DNA of 31,988 nt from Candidatus Moraniibacteriota bacterium (GCA_003507475.1 DNVQ01000016.1:5333-37320), one strand, 5' to 3'; shown: positions 25,194 to 31,988, counted from the stretch's first letter. The notes: a model not told the origin generated them from the sequence alone. Numbers and translations are program-made.

Positions 25194-25555
25194 GTGCGTG
25201 AAAGCGTCATAACTCCTATTATAATAAAGAAAATGCCACCCATTTGAAAAGGAGAAAGTTTTTCTCCAAAGAGATAATATGAAGCGATTGTAACAAGGAC
25301 GAAGTTCATACTGGTGATAGGATAAACTAAACTAAGCTTCATTTTTGATAGTACAATGAGCCATAATAAAAAACTTATTCCATAAAAAAATAAACCTATT
25401 AAGAGATAGGGACTTTTTAGTATATTCAGAAATAGGGAAAATATATTCGAAAGTGAAAAATTAATTCCTCCAAGCATAACCATTCCTTGCTTAAAAAGAA
25501 GTTGACTTAATACTGTTGTGATTATAGCTATTCCTAATAATATGTAGCTTTGCAT
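25190..25555 (-). CDS. SMR/EamA-like small transporter (ArnE-like flippase subunit)
   Basis: This 121-residue protein has four transmembrane helices. Family marks are IAIITTVLSQLLFKQGM in helix one, LLWLIVLSKMKLSLVYPI in helix three and a closing IIIGVMTLSR. It matches the ArnE/ArnF and YnfA/SMR-like branch of the drug/metabolite transporter superfamily. Members in glycan clusters flip polyprenyl-phosphate-linked sugars across the inner membrane. That fits its place between a GT2-type loading enzyme and a GT-C enzyme. It starts immediately after the stop of the upstream methyltransferase gene and ends in TGA within ATGA shared with the next gene, the only TGA stop among the genes that end in this window. 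It may act as a homodimer. Confidence 0.82.
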   Translation of the reverse strand: MQSYILLGIAIITTVLSQLLFKQGMVMLGGINFSLSNIFSLFLNILKSPYLLIGLFFYGISFLLWLIVLSKMKLSLVYPITSMNFVLVTIASYYLFGEKLSPFQMGGIFFIIIGVMTLSRT

Positions 25556-26224
25556 TTATTTTTTCTTTATAATTATATATTCAAGCATGCCCAACCTTTG
25601 AAATAGGGGAATGTGATAAAAAATTGAATTTACGGGATTTGATATAAATGGGATGTCGGCTGGTAAGAGAAGCCTCCAGTTTCTTTCAATTGTTACTAAA
25701 TTATTATTTGCTAAGATTTTTTTAAATTTATAGTAGGGAATTCGATAATGAGGGCCTTCTGGCATTTTTAGAGATAATTTTTCCAGTAGCATCAATATTG
25801 GCTCCCAAAGAGGATTAGCATAAGTAAAAATTATTTTTGTGTTTTTGCTACAAATTTTTTCAATCGATTGTATAGTGCTGGGAATATCTTCCAGATGTTC
25901 AATCACATCGGCTAAAAAAATATAATCAAATTCTAGATTTGTTTTAAAGTCTTCAACTGTTACATCTTCAAAGTGTATTTGTGAGTGTTTCTGCTGGGCA
26001 ATTTTAATCATTTCCGGGCTAATATCAATGCCAACAGCTTGACTCGCATCTGTTTCCGATATTAAGTCTCCTGTGCCACATCCAATCTCCAAAACAGAAC
26101 TTTGTTTTGGAATTAATTGCTTGTATAATGATTTTAAATTTTTGTAATAGTACCAATTTCTCTCTTTAAAATAGTCGTATTTTTGGGCGATATTATCAAA
26201 ATGTTTTTCAACTGGTGTACTCAT
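25556..26224 (-). CDS. Class I SAM-dependent methyltransferase
   Basis: The 222-residue protein has motif I VLEIGCGTGD at about 44-53, GIDISPEM for ribose binding, and FDYIFLADVIEHLEDI as the acidic post-motif. Its C-terminal half (PLWEPILMLLEKLSLKMP...PLFQRLGMLEYIIIKKK) aligns along its length with the methyltransferase part of the preceding fusion protein (FLWQPLFSFAELIGLRM...PFLRKLCITDYVIAK). The two are therefore tandem paralogues. It lies 6 bp after the fusion gene and abuts the SMR-like gene. The acceptor is unknown; a lipid-linked sugar is a reasonable guess from the operon. Confidence 0.87.
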   Translation of the reverse strand: MSTPVEKHFDNIAQKYDYFKERNWYYYKNLKSLYKQLIPKQSSVLEIGCGTGDLISETDASQAVGIDISPEMIKIAQQKHSQIHFEDVTVEDFKTNLEFDYIFLADVIEHLEDIPSTIQSIEKICSKNTKIIFTYANPLWEPILMLLEKLSLKMPEGPHYRIPYYKFKKILANNNLVTIERNWRLLLPADIPFISNPVNSIFYHIPLFQRLGMLEYIIIKKK

Positions 26225-26230
26225 TGTATT

Positions 26231-27649
26231 TTATATAAATTTTATTTTTTTAGAAGCGAAAGCACACATTCGAAGCAAAATCATGCCATGTTTGAACCGA
26301 CTAATATTTGTCTCCCCATAGGTTCTTTCTTTATATCTTATTGGAATTTCAATAATTTTTAAATTAAGCTTTGAGGCTCCGAAAATCAAATCAAAATCAC
26401 CAAATGGATCAAAATCACCAAAGAATTTTCTACCCGCTTTTAAGTGATCGTAGTCTAATTTAAAGAGTACCTTTGTTCCGCAAAGAGTATCTTTAAATCT
26501 TTGGTCCAACAGCCATGTAAACATCATACTAAAGAATTTGTTTCCCAGCAAATTTAAAAATCGCATAGCTTCTTTATCCATATTATATACCAATCGACTA
26601 CCATTAATAAATTCACCTTTTCCCGAGGCAATTGCATTGTAGAATTTTGGCAAATCTTCAGGTGGAACAGTTAAGTCTGCATCAAGAATCATCAGTATAT
26701 CTCCCGTGGCCATATCATAGCCTTTACGCACAGCATCTCCTTTTCCTTTGCCATCCTGTCTGCCTATTTTTATATCATGAGTATCTTTATATTTTTTTGC
26801 AATTTCTTGAATTTTATCCCAAGTATCATCAGTTGAATTTCCCTCTATGAAAATTATTTCAGTATGACTGCCCATCTTGGGTGTGCGAAGTATGGCATTT
26901 TCAATATTACCGCTTTCATTTCGGGCAGGAATTACGACTGAGACCGAATATCTATTTTTCCATTCTGTTTCTTCCGCGACAGAAAGTGGTTTGGCGATTA
27001 CGTAATCAGTAATGCATAATTTTCTTAAAAAAGGAAATTTAGCGAAATATTTATTTAAAATAGTTGATAGAATTGGAATATAAAAAGGAAAAATTAATCG
27101 TTCACCTTCTTTATAAGCATCAAATCCTGATAAATATAGGAGATTTTTTATATCAACGCGAGATAGCCAATTTTGCTCAGGTTGTTTCATTCGAAGTCCG
27201 ATTAATTCTGCGAAAGAAAATAGGGGCTGCCAAAGGAAATTATGATAAGTAACTATTACCTTGGTGTGTTTATGTGAAATTTTTTTTAGTTCAGCAAAAA
27301 CTTGTTGAATATCTTCTAGATACCCAATAGTATTCGAAATCACTATGTAATCAAATTTTTTATCTAAAGTAATATTTTCAGCTTCCATTACAAAAAAGTC
27401 TATTTGGGGATATTTTTTCTTAGCTATCTCAATCATTTTTGAGCTAAAATCAATGCCAGTTACTTTTTTAGTTTTTAAGTTTGCCAACAAATCTCCTGTT
27501 CCACAACCAACCTCCAAAACTGAAGCATACTCAGGAATCAAATAATCAGAAAAATTTTCTAAATCTCCCCAATAATAATTATTTCTTTTTTTCCATTCAT
27601 CTCTTTTAATGGCCACTTTTTCAAAAAATTCCAGATTTTTTTGTTTCAT
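26231..27649 (-). CDS. SAM methyltransferase fused to a GT2 glycosyltransferase
   Basis: The product has 472 residues counted from ATG 27649. Residues 1-222 are a methyltransferase (VLEVGCGTGD at 44-53; TGIDFSSKM; FDYIVISNTIGYLEDI). Residues about 235-470 are a DPM1-like GT2 (VSVVIPARNESGNIE, GNSTDDTW, catalytic DAD at 323-325, CGTKVLFK, ERTYGETNISRFKHG). An in-frame ATG at 27751 would add 34 residues, but it lies upstream of the predicted promoter (27684-27712) and encodes unlikely-looking sequence, so I chose 27649. It heads a five-gene operon whose members lie 0-23 bp apart or overlap by 4 bp. The GT2 part probably makes a polyprenyl-phosphate sugar for the flippase and GT-C proteins downstream. 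Confidence 0.9.
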   Translation of the reverse strand: MKQKNLEFFEKVAIKRDEWKKRNNYYWGDLENFSDYLIPEYASVLEVGCGTGDLLANLKTKKVTGIDFSSKMIEIAKKKYPQIDFFVMEAENITLDKKFDYIVISNTIGYLEDIQQVFAELKKISHKHTKVIVTYHNFLWQPLFSFAELIGLRMKQPEQNWLSRVDIKNLLYLSGFDAYKEGERLIFPFYIPILSTILNKYFAKFPFLRKLCITDYVIAKPLSVAEETEWKNRYSVSVVIPARNESGNIENAILRTPKMGSHTEIIFIEGNSTDDTWDKIQEIAKKYKDTHDIKIGRQDGKGKGDAVRKGYDMATGDILMILDADLTVPPEDLPKFYNAIASGKGEFINGSRLVYNMDKEAMRFLNLLGNKFFSMMFTWLLDQRFKDTLCGTKVLFKLDYDHLKAGRKFFGDFDPFGDFDLIFGASKLNLKIIEIPIRYKERTYGETNISRFKHGMILLRMCAFASKKIKFI

Positions 27650-27683
27650 AATAAAGTTATATATAAAAGTAATACACTTGTAT

Positions 27684-27712
27684 ATTATATGGTTAATTGA
27701 TGTTTTAAACAA
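27684..27712 (-). promoter_or_regulatory. Predicted promoter of the five-gene minus-strand operon
   Basis: On the minus strand TTGTTT (27712-27707), a 17-bp spacer and a consensus TATAAT (27689-27684) are followed by a leader of about 28 nt to ATG 27649. This is the best promoter match on this strand, and it decides the start of the MTase-GT2 fusion. Confidence 0.6.
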
Positions 27713-27876
27713 GTGCTCATATTGGGTGCAGCTGATATGAGAACTATTCAAAAATACAACAAAGAATTAACCCAAGAATTGGGGACAATTTATGCTTCGG
27801 TGGGGTGGCAATTTTTTGAAAAGTTTGGGAAATAAAATGTTTTTTAATTTAATAAAAATAAAAACGCATTAGATAT

Positions 27877-29472
27877 TTAATAGGCTAAATATCTTTCATA
27901 ACCAGCTTTATACTCACTAGAACCGTAATTTCCATATATACTTTTGTTGTATTTAGAATACTTGCCGTATTTGGCATATTTTTTTAGAGATGCGTATTTA
28001 TTTTTGTAGTCTTTATATTTTTTATAGTTCTCATAATATTTGGGATTGCTAGTTTTCCTATAAAGATCATAGTCTGCCTTGGCGTAGATTTTTTCAGCTG
28101 AATTTTTAAAAGCATATTTCTCTTTGGCTTTTTTATATTTTTTGTAATCTTTATATTTTTTATGTTTTAAGTAGCTGAGATATTTTTTATATAATTCAAA
28201 ATCAGTCGCTTTAGTTTCTTCGTAAGCCGAGTTATCTTCTACAATAGGTTCAGGAGTAGGCTCGGGAATAGGTGCGGGCTCCTCTTCTTCTGCTATGCTT
28301 AATTGATAGGCGTTATTTATATTTAATCTTTTGCCAAAAACCGTTTTTTCACCCAACTCAACAAATGAGTCGCCTGAGGATATTATATTATTTTTTATTG
28401 CACCAAAAGAAAGACTGGGATTTGCGCTAAAAAGTAAAGCTGCGGTTCCAGTCACAAGCGGAGCGGCAAAAGAAGTTCCATCGCCCACATAATAAGTACC
28501 CAAATAACGTCCAATTATATTTTCTCCAGGTGCTACAATATCTACAGTAGTCGCGCCATAATTAGAAAAAGATGACATGTTGTCGTTTTGATCAGATGAG
28601 CCTACGCAAATAATATTGACAGAATCATAGCTGCAAGGATAAGCAGGAGTGGCATCATTATTGTTTGAAGTGTTGCCCGCGGCGGCTACAAAAATTCCGT
28701 CAAAGCTTTCAATAAAATTTATTTCAGCTTGGGAAAAATCTGTGCCTGTGAAACTAGCATTAATTACTTTGGCTCCATTGTTTTTTGCAAAATTGAGTGA
28801 CTTTAACTCGGTAAAAACAGTAAAATCAAATTTTAAAGCCATTATTTTAATATTGTTATAACGACTCAGTCCAGTGACACCGACACCGTTATTATTTTCT
28901 CCCGCAATAATACTAGCAATAAAAGTTCCATGCTCTTCTCCATACGGATCATTATCTAAGCTTTCATAATCCCAACCATGATTAGGACAACCTCCAACTA
29001 TAACAGCGCCCAAGTCATCGACACAACTTGTACCATCCCACATGTTATTTATCAAATCAGCATGATTGTGCTCCACGCCATCATCGATAACGGCTACAAT
29101 TGTATCAGTAGCACTATTGGATTCTATATCCCAGGCATCAGTAGAATCAATATCGGCGTCAGATGTACCTGCTGCACCATCAACCGTTTGGCCCGTATTT
29201 ATATGAGGCCATTGTAATGGGAAATAAGTATCATTGGGGGCAAAAGTTAATTCTCTTTTAAAATTTGGCTCAACAAATTCCACATCATCGTCATCTTCGA
29301 ATTCTTCGATTAATTCTTTGGTAGATTTGTTTTCTGATTTGATCAAGACCATATTTAAATCATCATCAACCTCTCCTTTGATTTCCAGAGACAATTCTTC
29401 TTTATCGGTTTTGTTTTTAATTTTATCAAGCGCTTTTTCTTTTTTGCTTTTGCTTTTGTATTGAACAATCAC
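27877..29472 (-). CDS. Secreted subtilisin-like serine protease (S8) with Lys/Tyr-rich tail
   Basis: Numbering is from GTG 29472 (531 residues). Residues 1-75 look like an inhibitor-type propeptide (IVQYKSKSKKEKAL...DVEFVEPNF). The S8 domain follows: Asp130 in VAVIDDG, His181 in EEHGTF, oxyanion Asn267 in AAAGN and Ser334 in DGTSFAAP, all in the right order and spacing. A short Pro/Glu linker (EEEEPAPIPEPTPEP) leads to a tail of about 110 residues very rich in Lys and Tyr (YKDYKKYKK, KYGKYSKYNK). That tail may bind the anionic cell surface or DNA (inference). The GTG start cannot be the true one for an exported protease: the same frame continues upstream for 54 codons and encodes a signal peptide without a canonical start. 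Confidence 0.88.
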   Translation of the reverse strand: MIVQYKSKSKKEKALDKIKNKTDKEELSLEIKGEVDDDLNMVLIKSENKSTKELIEEFEDDDDVEFVEPNFKRELTFAPNDTYFPLQWPHINTGQTVDGAAGTSDADIDSTDAWDIESNSATDTIVAVIDDGVEHNHADLINNMWDGTSCVDDLGAVIVGGCPNHGWDYESLDNDPYGEEHGTFIASIIAGENNNGVGVTGLSRYNNIKIMALKFDFTVFTELKSLNFAKNNGAKVINASFTGTDFSQAEINFIESFDGIFVAAAGNTSNNNDATPAYPCSYDSVNIICVGSSDQNDNMSSFSNYGATTVDIVAPGENIIGRYLGTYYVGDGTSFAAPLVTGTAALLFSANPSLSFGAIKNNIISSGDSFVELGEKTVFGKRLNINNAYQLSIAEEEEPAPIPEPTPEPIVEDNSAYEETKATDFELYKKYLSYLKHKKYKDYKKYKKAKEKYAFKNSAEKIYAKADYDLYRKTSNPKYYENYKKYKDYKNKYASLKKYAKYGKYSKYNKSIYGNYGSSEYKAGYERYLAY

Positions 29473-29638
29473 TTCTCCTTCTTTATATTTCTTTTCTCTT
29501 TTTCCCTCCGAAGATTTTTTCTCTAAAGGAATAGTTGGAAAGTTGGAATCTTTTGAGTTAGCTGGAGGAGTGATTGCAAAATTTGCAAAGATAAAAAGAA
29601 CTACAACGAGCCAGGATATTTTTTTCGTATTTTTACAT
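29473..29638 (-). other. Signal-peptide coding segment of the protease, separated from its ATG by one base
   Basis: The protease frame remains open from 29634 down to 29472 and reads KNTKKISWLVVVLFIFANFA, a clear signal peptide, then a Lys-rich linker. No ATG, GTG or TTG lies between the in-frame TGA (29643-29641) and this segment. An ATG at 29638-29636 is directly upstream but out of frame by the single T at 29635, and is followed at once by TAA. Removing that T would give MKNTKKISW. The cause may be a real frameshift, a non-standard start codon, or a sequencing error. Confidence 0.75.
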
Positions 29639-29660
29639 TTTCAAATAATATTTTGATGTT

Positions 29661-29687
29661 TACCCAGTTAAATTATTTAACGGGGTC
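29661..29687. repeat. Palindromic element, copy 3 (upstream of protease gene)
   Basis: ACCCAGTTAAAT (29662-29673) and ATTTAACGGGGT (29675-29686) form 12-bp arms with one mismatch around a single T. On the minus strand it reads like the outer arms of copy 2 in wzt (CCCCGTTAAAT ... ATTTAACTGGG) without the inner hairpin. It lies 23 bp upstream of the ATG at 29638. Confidence 0.7.
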
Positions 29688-29858
29688 AATTTTCCTGCAA
29701 TTTTATATATTTTTATTATATAGTATTTTTTATTTAAAAAATAGGATTTATTTGCGTTTCGGGAAAAATTTTTTGAACTTTTAACTATTATTTTTTATTT
29801 TTTTAATTTTTAACTTACTAATTTTATAGTATTATCATTGCTTTGTCCATATTTAAAG

Positions 29859-29874
29859 CAAAGTATATACTTTG
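29859..29874. promoter_or_regulatory. Perfect 16-bp palindrome overlapping a promoter-like sequence
   Basis: CAAAGTATATACTTTG is its own reverse complement. It overlaps TATACT (29866-29871), which sits 17 bp after TTGTCC (29843-29848) on the plus strand. The site could be an operator over a promoter for a transcript entering the repeats at 29931-30064, but no gene follows closely. Confidence 0.3.
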
Positions 29875-29930
29875 GGAGGGACTGAGAAAGGGTGGAGGGT
29901 TTTGAAATAGATAAATTTTTTATTAAATAA

Positions 29931-29957
29931 TTAACGCATTAACGAGTTAACGAATTA
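29931..29957. repeat. TTAACG-type repeat array
   Basis: Units of the TTAACGCAT / TTAACGAG type appear three times in a row, and a further ACGAGTTAA follows at about 29979-29987. They are the same family as the arrays at 1332-1359 and 1435-1464, about 28.5 kb away. Confidence 0.7.
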
Positions 29958-30029
29958 ATAAGGGAGAGTGTTTGATTACGAGTTAATAAGTACGGGTAAT
30001 TTTTTATTTAGTAGTCGATGCATTTATAA

Positions 30030-30064
30030 AAGGCTCAACCTTGAGGTTTTTAAGGTTGAGCCTT
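30030..30064. repeat. Long hairpin, left copy flanking the AbiE pair
   Basis: AAGGCTCAACCTT (30030-30042) is mirrored exactly by AAGGTTGAGCCTT (30052-30064) around a 9-nt loop. No T-tract follows on the plus strand. A diverged copy without gaps stands exactly 1820 bp downstream, beyond the toxin gene. Confidence 0.75.
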
Positions 30065-30073
30065 GGGATTGTT

Positions 30074-30194
30074 ATTTCATACTCTCAGAATATTAATATA
30101 AAACCACCCAACTGGTGGATGGTCAGACAGACCGGTAGTTATCGCTAACTTTCCCTCTGGGATTTGTCCCGGGCGTCTCGTTATTATATGAAAT
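30074..30194. ncRNA. Candidate structured RNA: four tandem hairpins closed by an 8-bp helix
   Basis: ATTTCATA (30074-30081) pairs exactly with TATGAAAT (30187-30194). Inside are CCACC/GGTGG (30104-30118), GGTC/GACC (30121-30133), AGTTA/TAACT around TCGC (30137-30150) and GGGA/TCCC (30159-30170). The element is more GC-rich than its surroundings, and both strands fold alike. On the minus strand the CCACC/GGTGG hairpin is followed by TTTT, like a terminator, and the AGTTA/TAACT loop reads GCGA, a GNRA tetraloop. It matches no riboswitch or RNA family that I recognise; a MITE-like repeat is the alternative. Confidence 0.45.
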
Positions 30195-30321
30195 ATAGCA
30201 TTTTTTAATGAAATTGTCATGCACGTATTTGGTATCATATTTGTTTTTATTGTATATTTATGCTAATATTTTTAATATAAAAAGATTGAAGTTTTTAAGT
30301 AAAATATTTTTTGGAAAAGAC

Positions 30322-30364
30322 TTGCGTTTCTTCTAGGTATGATATATAATACTATAAAGAAACG
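30322..30364 (+). promoter_or_regulatory. AbiE promoter with inverted-repeat operator
   Basis: TTGCGT (30322-30327), a 17-bp spacer and consensus TATAAT (30345-30350) place the start of transcription near 30357. CGTTTCTT (30325-30332) and AAGAAACG (30357-30364) are perfect inverted repeats flanking the -10. AbiEi-type antitoxins are known to repress their own promoter through inverted repeats, so this is the natural operator candidate. Confidence 0.65.
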
Positions 30365-30389
30365 ATAATACTAATATTAAGGCTTAAAT

Positions 30390-31010
30390 ATGCAGTTTTA
30401 CGATTTTGAAGAAAAAATGAAGAATTATCCAGTTTTTACTGCCTCAGAATTGAGGAGTGTTTTTTTTGATCAAAAAAATATTATAATTCAAGTTGCTTTT
30501 TGGATTAGAAAAGGCTATTTAACAAAAGTAAAAGATGGTCTGTATATGCTTTCTCATATGAAAGACGAAGTTAATCCAATGGTTTTTGCTGGAAAAATTT
30601 ACGATCCGTCATATCTAAGTATGGAGTTTGCTTTAAACTATTACGGAATTATACCAGATATTCCTGGAACATATACCTCCGTAACCTCCAGAACAACAAA
30701 ATATTTTAAAAACAGTTTTGGAAATTTTACTTACCAAAAAGTGCGTCCAGAATTTTTTACAGGATATGAGACGAAAAACGAAAAAAATATTTCTTTTAAC
30801 ATTGCTACGCCCGAAAAAGCCTTGGTTGATTATTTGTATTTAAATAAAAATAAAATCAAAGATGATATCAATTTTTGGAAAGAAATGAGAATTGATGAAG
30901 ATTTTAAATTTAAATATAAAAAAATAGATCTATATAAAAATTTAATCAACGACAAAAAAGTTAACAAGTTAATCAAAAGCGTTTTAGCTTATCAAAAAAA
31001 TGTTAGATAA
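30390..31010 (+). CDS. AbiEi-like antitoxin / transcriptional regulator
   Basis: This 206-residue protein opens with a winged-helix domain (about 1-60; FTASELRSVFFDQKNIIIQVAFWIRKGYLTKVKDGLYML) typical of the type IV AbiEi antitoxins. The AbiEi C-terminal region follows (YLSMEFALNYYGIIPDIPGTYTSVTSR, NIATPEKALVDYLYL). In the AbiE system the antitoxin neutralises the nucleotidyltransferase toxin without stable binding and represses its own operon. The toxin gene overlaps its end by 11 bp. The promoter carries an inverted repeat around the -10 box. The family is known from phage-abortive-infection and plasmid-stability loci. The identity rests on these motifs together with the neighbour. Confidence 0.87.
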   Translation: MQFYDFEEKMKNYPVFTASELRSVFFDQKNIIIQVAFWIRKGYLTKVKDGLYMLSHMKDEVNPMVFAGKIYDPSYLSMEFALNYYGIIPDIPGTYTSVTSRTTKYFKNSFGNFTYQKVRPEFFTGYETKNEKNISFNIATPEKALVDYLYLNKNKIKDDINFWKEMRIDEDFKFKYKKIDLYKNLINDKKVNKLIKSVLAYQKNVR

Positions 31011-31791
31011 ATTTTTTTTAGAAGATTATATAAAAAGAAACGGCATTCCAAATGTCGGGAGACGTGTTTTAACAGAATATCTGCAATCAGAAATTTTAGC
31101 AGTGGTGTTTAACTCAAAGTTTGGACCGCATGTATCATTTTTGGGAGGAACATGCTTGAGGTTTATCCATAAAATAGAAAGGTTCTCTGAGGATTTAGAT
31201 TTTGACTTAATTAAAGATGGCTTGGATTATGATGAATTGGCAGTATTTATTAAAAAGAAATTAAAAGAGTTAGGTTTTTTGCTGGATGTTACAGTTAAAA
31301 AAACTGAAAATATTATCATTATTAATGTAAAGTTCTCTCAGGTTATGAAAGAAATGGCGTTAAGTGATTTATCGGATCAAAAATTGAAGATTAAATTTGA
31401 AATTGACCCGACACCATATAAAAATATTCGTTATGAATCGAAGCAAATTTTTGCTTACGGAAAAAGTTTTAATATCATCTCCAATACGCTCGAAACTCTT
31501 TTCGCTCAAAAAATTCTGGCTATTATTTTTCGTCCCTATCAAAAAGGCCGTGATTTTTATGATTTAGTCTGGTTTTTGAGCCAAAAAAATATCCAGCCGA
31601 ACTATGAAATTTTTAAGGAAAAGGGAATCGAAATTAAAAACCACGCAGAACTGATTGAATTTCTAAAAGAACAAGCTGAAAAAAGTGATTTGCCACAAGC
31701 AGCTAAAGATGTGGAAAGATTCCTTTTTTATCCAGAGCAAGCCCAATGGATTTTAAAACTCCTTCAATATTTGGAAAGTTTTAAAAAATAA
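31000..31791 (+). CDS. AbiEii-like nucleotidyltransferase toxin
   Basis: This 263-residue protein belongs to the DUF1814/AbiEii nucleotidyltransferase family. Seen motifs are GGT at 49-51 (FLGGTCLRF) and the metal-binding SEDLDFD with Asp65, Asp67 and Asp69. Further on come IKFEIDPTPY, another conserved acidic strand, and TLETLFAQKILAIIFRPYQKGRDFYDLVWFL near 165-195, the typical C-terminal helical motif. Members transfer nucleotides to RNA targets (tRNA ends in MenT/AbiEii studies) and stop growth when unchecked. All expected catalytic residues are present, so the toxin is probably active. It starts at ATG 31000 inside the antitoxin gene, so translation is coupled. Confidence 0.9.
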   Translation: MLDKFFLEDYIKRNGIPNVGRRVLTEYLQSEILAVVFNSKFGPHVSFLGGTCLRFIHKIERFSEDLDFDLIKDGLDYDELAVFIKKKLKELGFLLDVTVKKTENIIIINVKFSQVMKEMALSDLSDQKLKIKFEIDPTPYKNIRYESKQIFAYGKSFNIISNTLETLFAQKILAIIFRPYQKGRDFYDLVWFLSQKNIQPNYEIFKEKGIEIKNHAELIEFLKEQAEKSDLPQAAKDVERFLFYPEQAQWILKLLQYLESFKK

Positions 31792-31849
31792 AATATTTAT
31801 CGTAGGGATGGAGGCACTGCTTCATCTATACTTAGGCAAGAGATTGAGA

Positions 31850-31884
31850 AAGGCTAAGCCATGAATCTTTTGGGGTTGAGCCTT
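31850..31884. repeat. Hairpin, right copy flanking the AbiE pair
   Basis: AAGGCTAAGCC and GGGGTTGAGCCTT form an imperfect stem. The block aligns without gaps to 30030-30064 at an offset of 1820 bp, with the last 14 bases (GTTGAGCCTTGGGA, 31874-31887) identical. Between the two copies lie the four-hairpin element, the promoter and both toxin-antitoxin genes. Confidence 0.7.
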
Positions 31885-31901
31885 GGGAAGAATATTGTTT
31901 T

Positions 31902-31930
31902 TTGGTATTTTTTTATTATTCTGATATAAT
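31902..31930 (+). promoter_or_regulatory. Predicted promoter at the right edge
   Basis: TTGGTA (31902-31907), a 17-bp spacer and TATAAT (31925-31930) preceded by TGA (an extended -10 TGn) form a strong match. It would drive a gene beyond the window; the remaining 58 bp are AT-rich and show no start of a clear coding region. Confidence 0.45.
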
Positions 31931-31988
31931 TTTGGGTAGTTCTATTGAAATAGCTTTTTTTATTTTTCTAATTTTTTTAAAGAATGAG

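Larger units (their letters stand above)
29473..30389. other. Long intergenic region with repeats and structured elements
   Basis: Apart from the protease leader (29473-29638), this region has no gene that I can support. It holds palindromic element copy 3 (29661-29687), a 16-bp palindrome (29859-29874) and a TTAACG repeat array (29931-29957). It then carries a long hairpin (30030-30064), a four-hairpin element (30074-30194) and the AbiE promoter/operator (30322-30364). Confidence 0.6.

Noticed and set aside
26231..27751. Longer start (ATG 27751) for the MTase-GT2 fusion
   Set aside because: It lies upstream of the consensus promoter at 27684-27712, and the extra 34 residues do not look like part of either domain.
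27737..27835. Plus-strand frame of 32 codons (MRTIQKYNKEL...QFFEKFGK)
   Set aside because: It has a plausible composition, but it lies opposite and upstream of the minus-strand operon promoter, has no ribosome binding site and resembles nothing I know. It is too short to support.
30074..30194. tRNA, SRP RNA or known riboswitch
   Set aside because: The hairpin order, length and loops match none of the families that I can recall, and no T-loop or anticodon arm is present. I kept it only as an unassigned candidate.
1..31988. Alternative genetic code with UGA as glycine (Gracilibacteria/SR1 type)
   Set aside because: All long genes are intact under the standard bacterial code, and the SMR-like gene ends at its normal length with TGA. 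The rarity of TGA and TAG stops is explained by AT richness.

Overview
The window is AT-rich, tightly packed DNA. It most resembles a Candidate Phyla Radiation (Patescibacteria, Parcubacteria-like) genome. The grounds are lineage-typical families (a PaaX/Cas2-like regulator, a secreted S8 protease with a Lys/Tyr-rich tail, AbiE), the scarcity of Shine-Dalgarno motifs, near-exclusive TAA stops, and degenerate short repeats between and inside genes. The phylum is an inference; no rRNA or tRNA was found. All long frames are intact under the standard bacterial code.

Layout. (1) 1-1314, minus: the N-terminal 438 codons of recG, running off the left edge and carrying an in-frame repeat-derived insertion. 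(2) 1558-2340, plus: wzm, the permease of a polysaccharide ABC exporter. (3) 2341-7763: an island that separates wzm from its ATPase. It holds an 1144-residue secreted protein (beta-helix, LCAT-like hydrolase with a complete triad, Ig-like domain), a small membrane protein, a PaaX/Cas2-like regulator bracketed by copies of one palindrome, a polypurine tract and an inverted-repeat-bounded structured element. (4) 7764-21994, plus: a surface-glycan cluster. It contains a truncated wzt copy, an MBOAT plus SGNH O-acetylation pair, full-length wzt, two methyltransferases, an ATP-grasp/HAD fusion, a DegT-type sugar aminotransferase, a three-domain glycosyltransferase, a GT4 enzyme and a GT-C membrane glycosyltransferase. 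(5) 27649-22042, minus: a convergent five-gene operon with a clear sigma-70-type promoter, encoding MTase-GT2 fusion, MTase, ArnE/SMR-like flippase subunit, GT-C protein and GT2-MTase fusion. (6) 29634-27877, minus: an S8 protease whose signal-peptide codons lie upstream of the first usable start. (7) 29640-31988: non-coding DNA with repeats and a second structured element, then an AbiEi/AbiEii toxin-antitoxin pair with an inverted-repeat operator. The pair is flanked by two related hairpins.

Function. Regions 2-5 together look like a complete route for making, decorating (amino-sugar formation, methylation, O-acetylation) and exporting a cell-surface polysaccharide. The most unusual signals are structural. 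A palindromic element with compensatory base changes sits in frame inside both wzt copies and again upstream of the protease gene. The O-acetylation pair lies between two wzt copies that share a 101-bp identical block. The PaaX-like gene is flanked by palindromes. Two multi-hairpin elements of about 120 and 180 bp are each closed by a perfect terminal helix.
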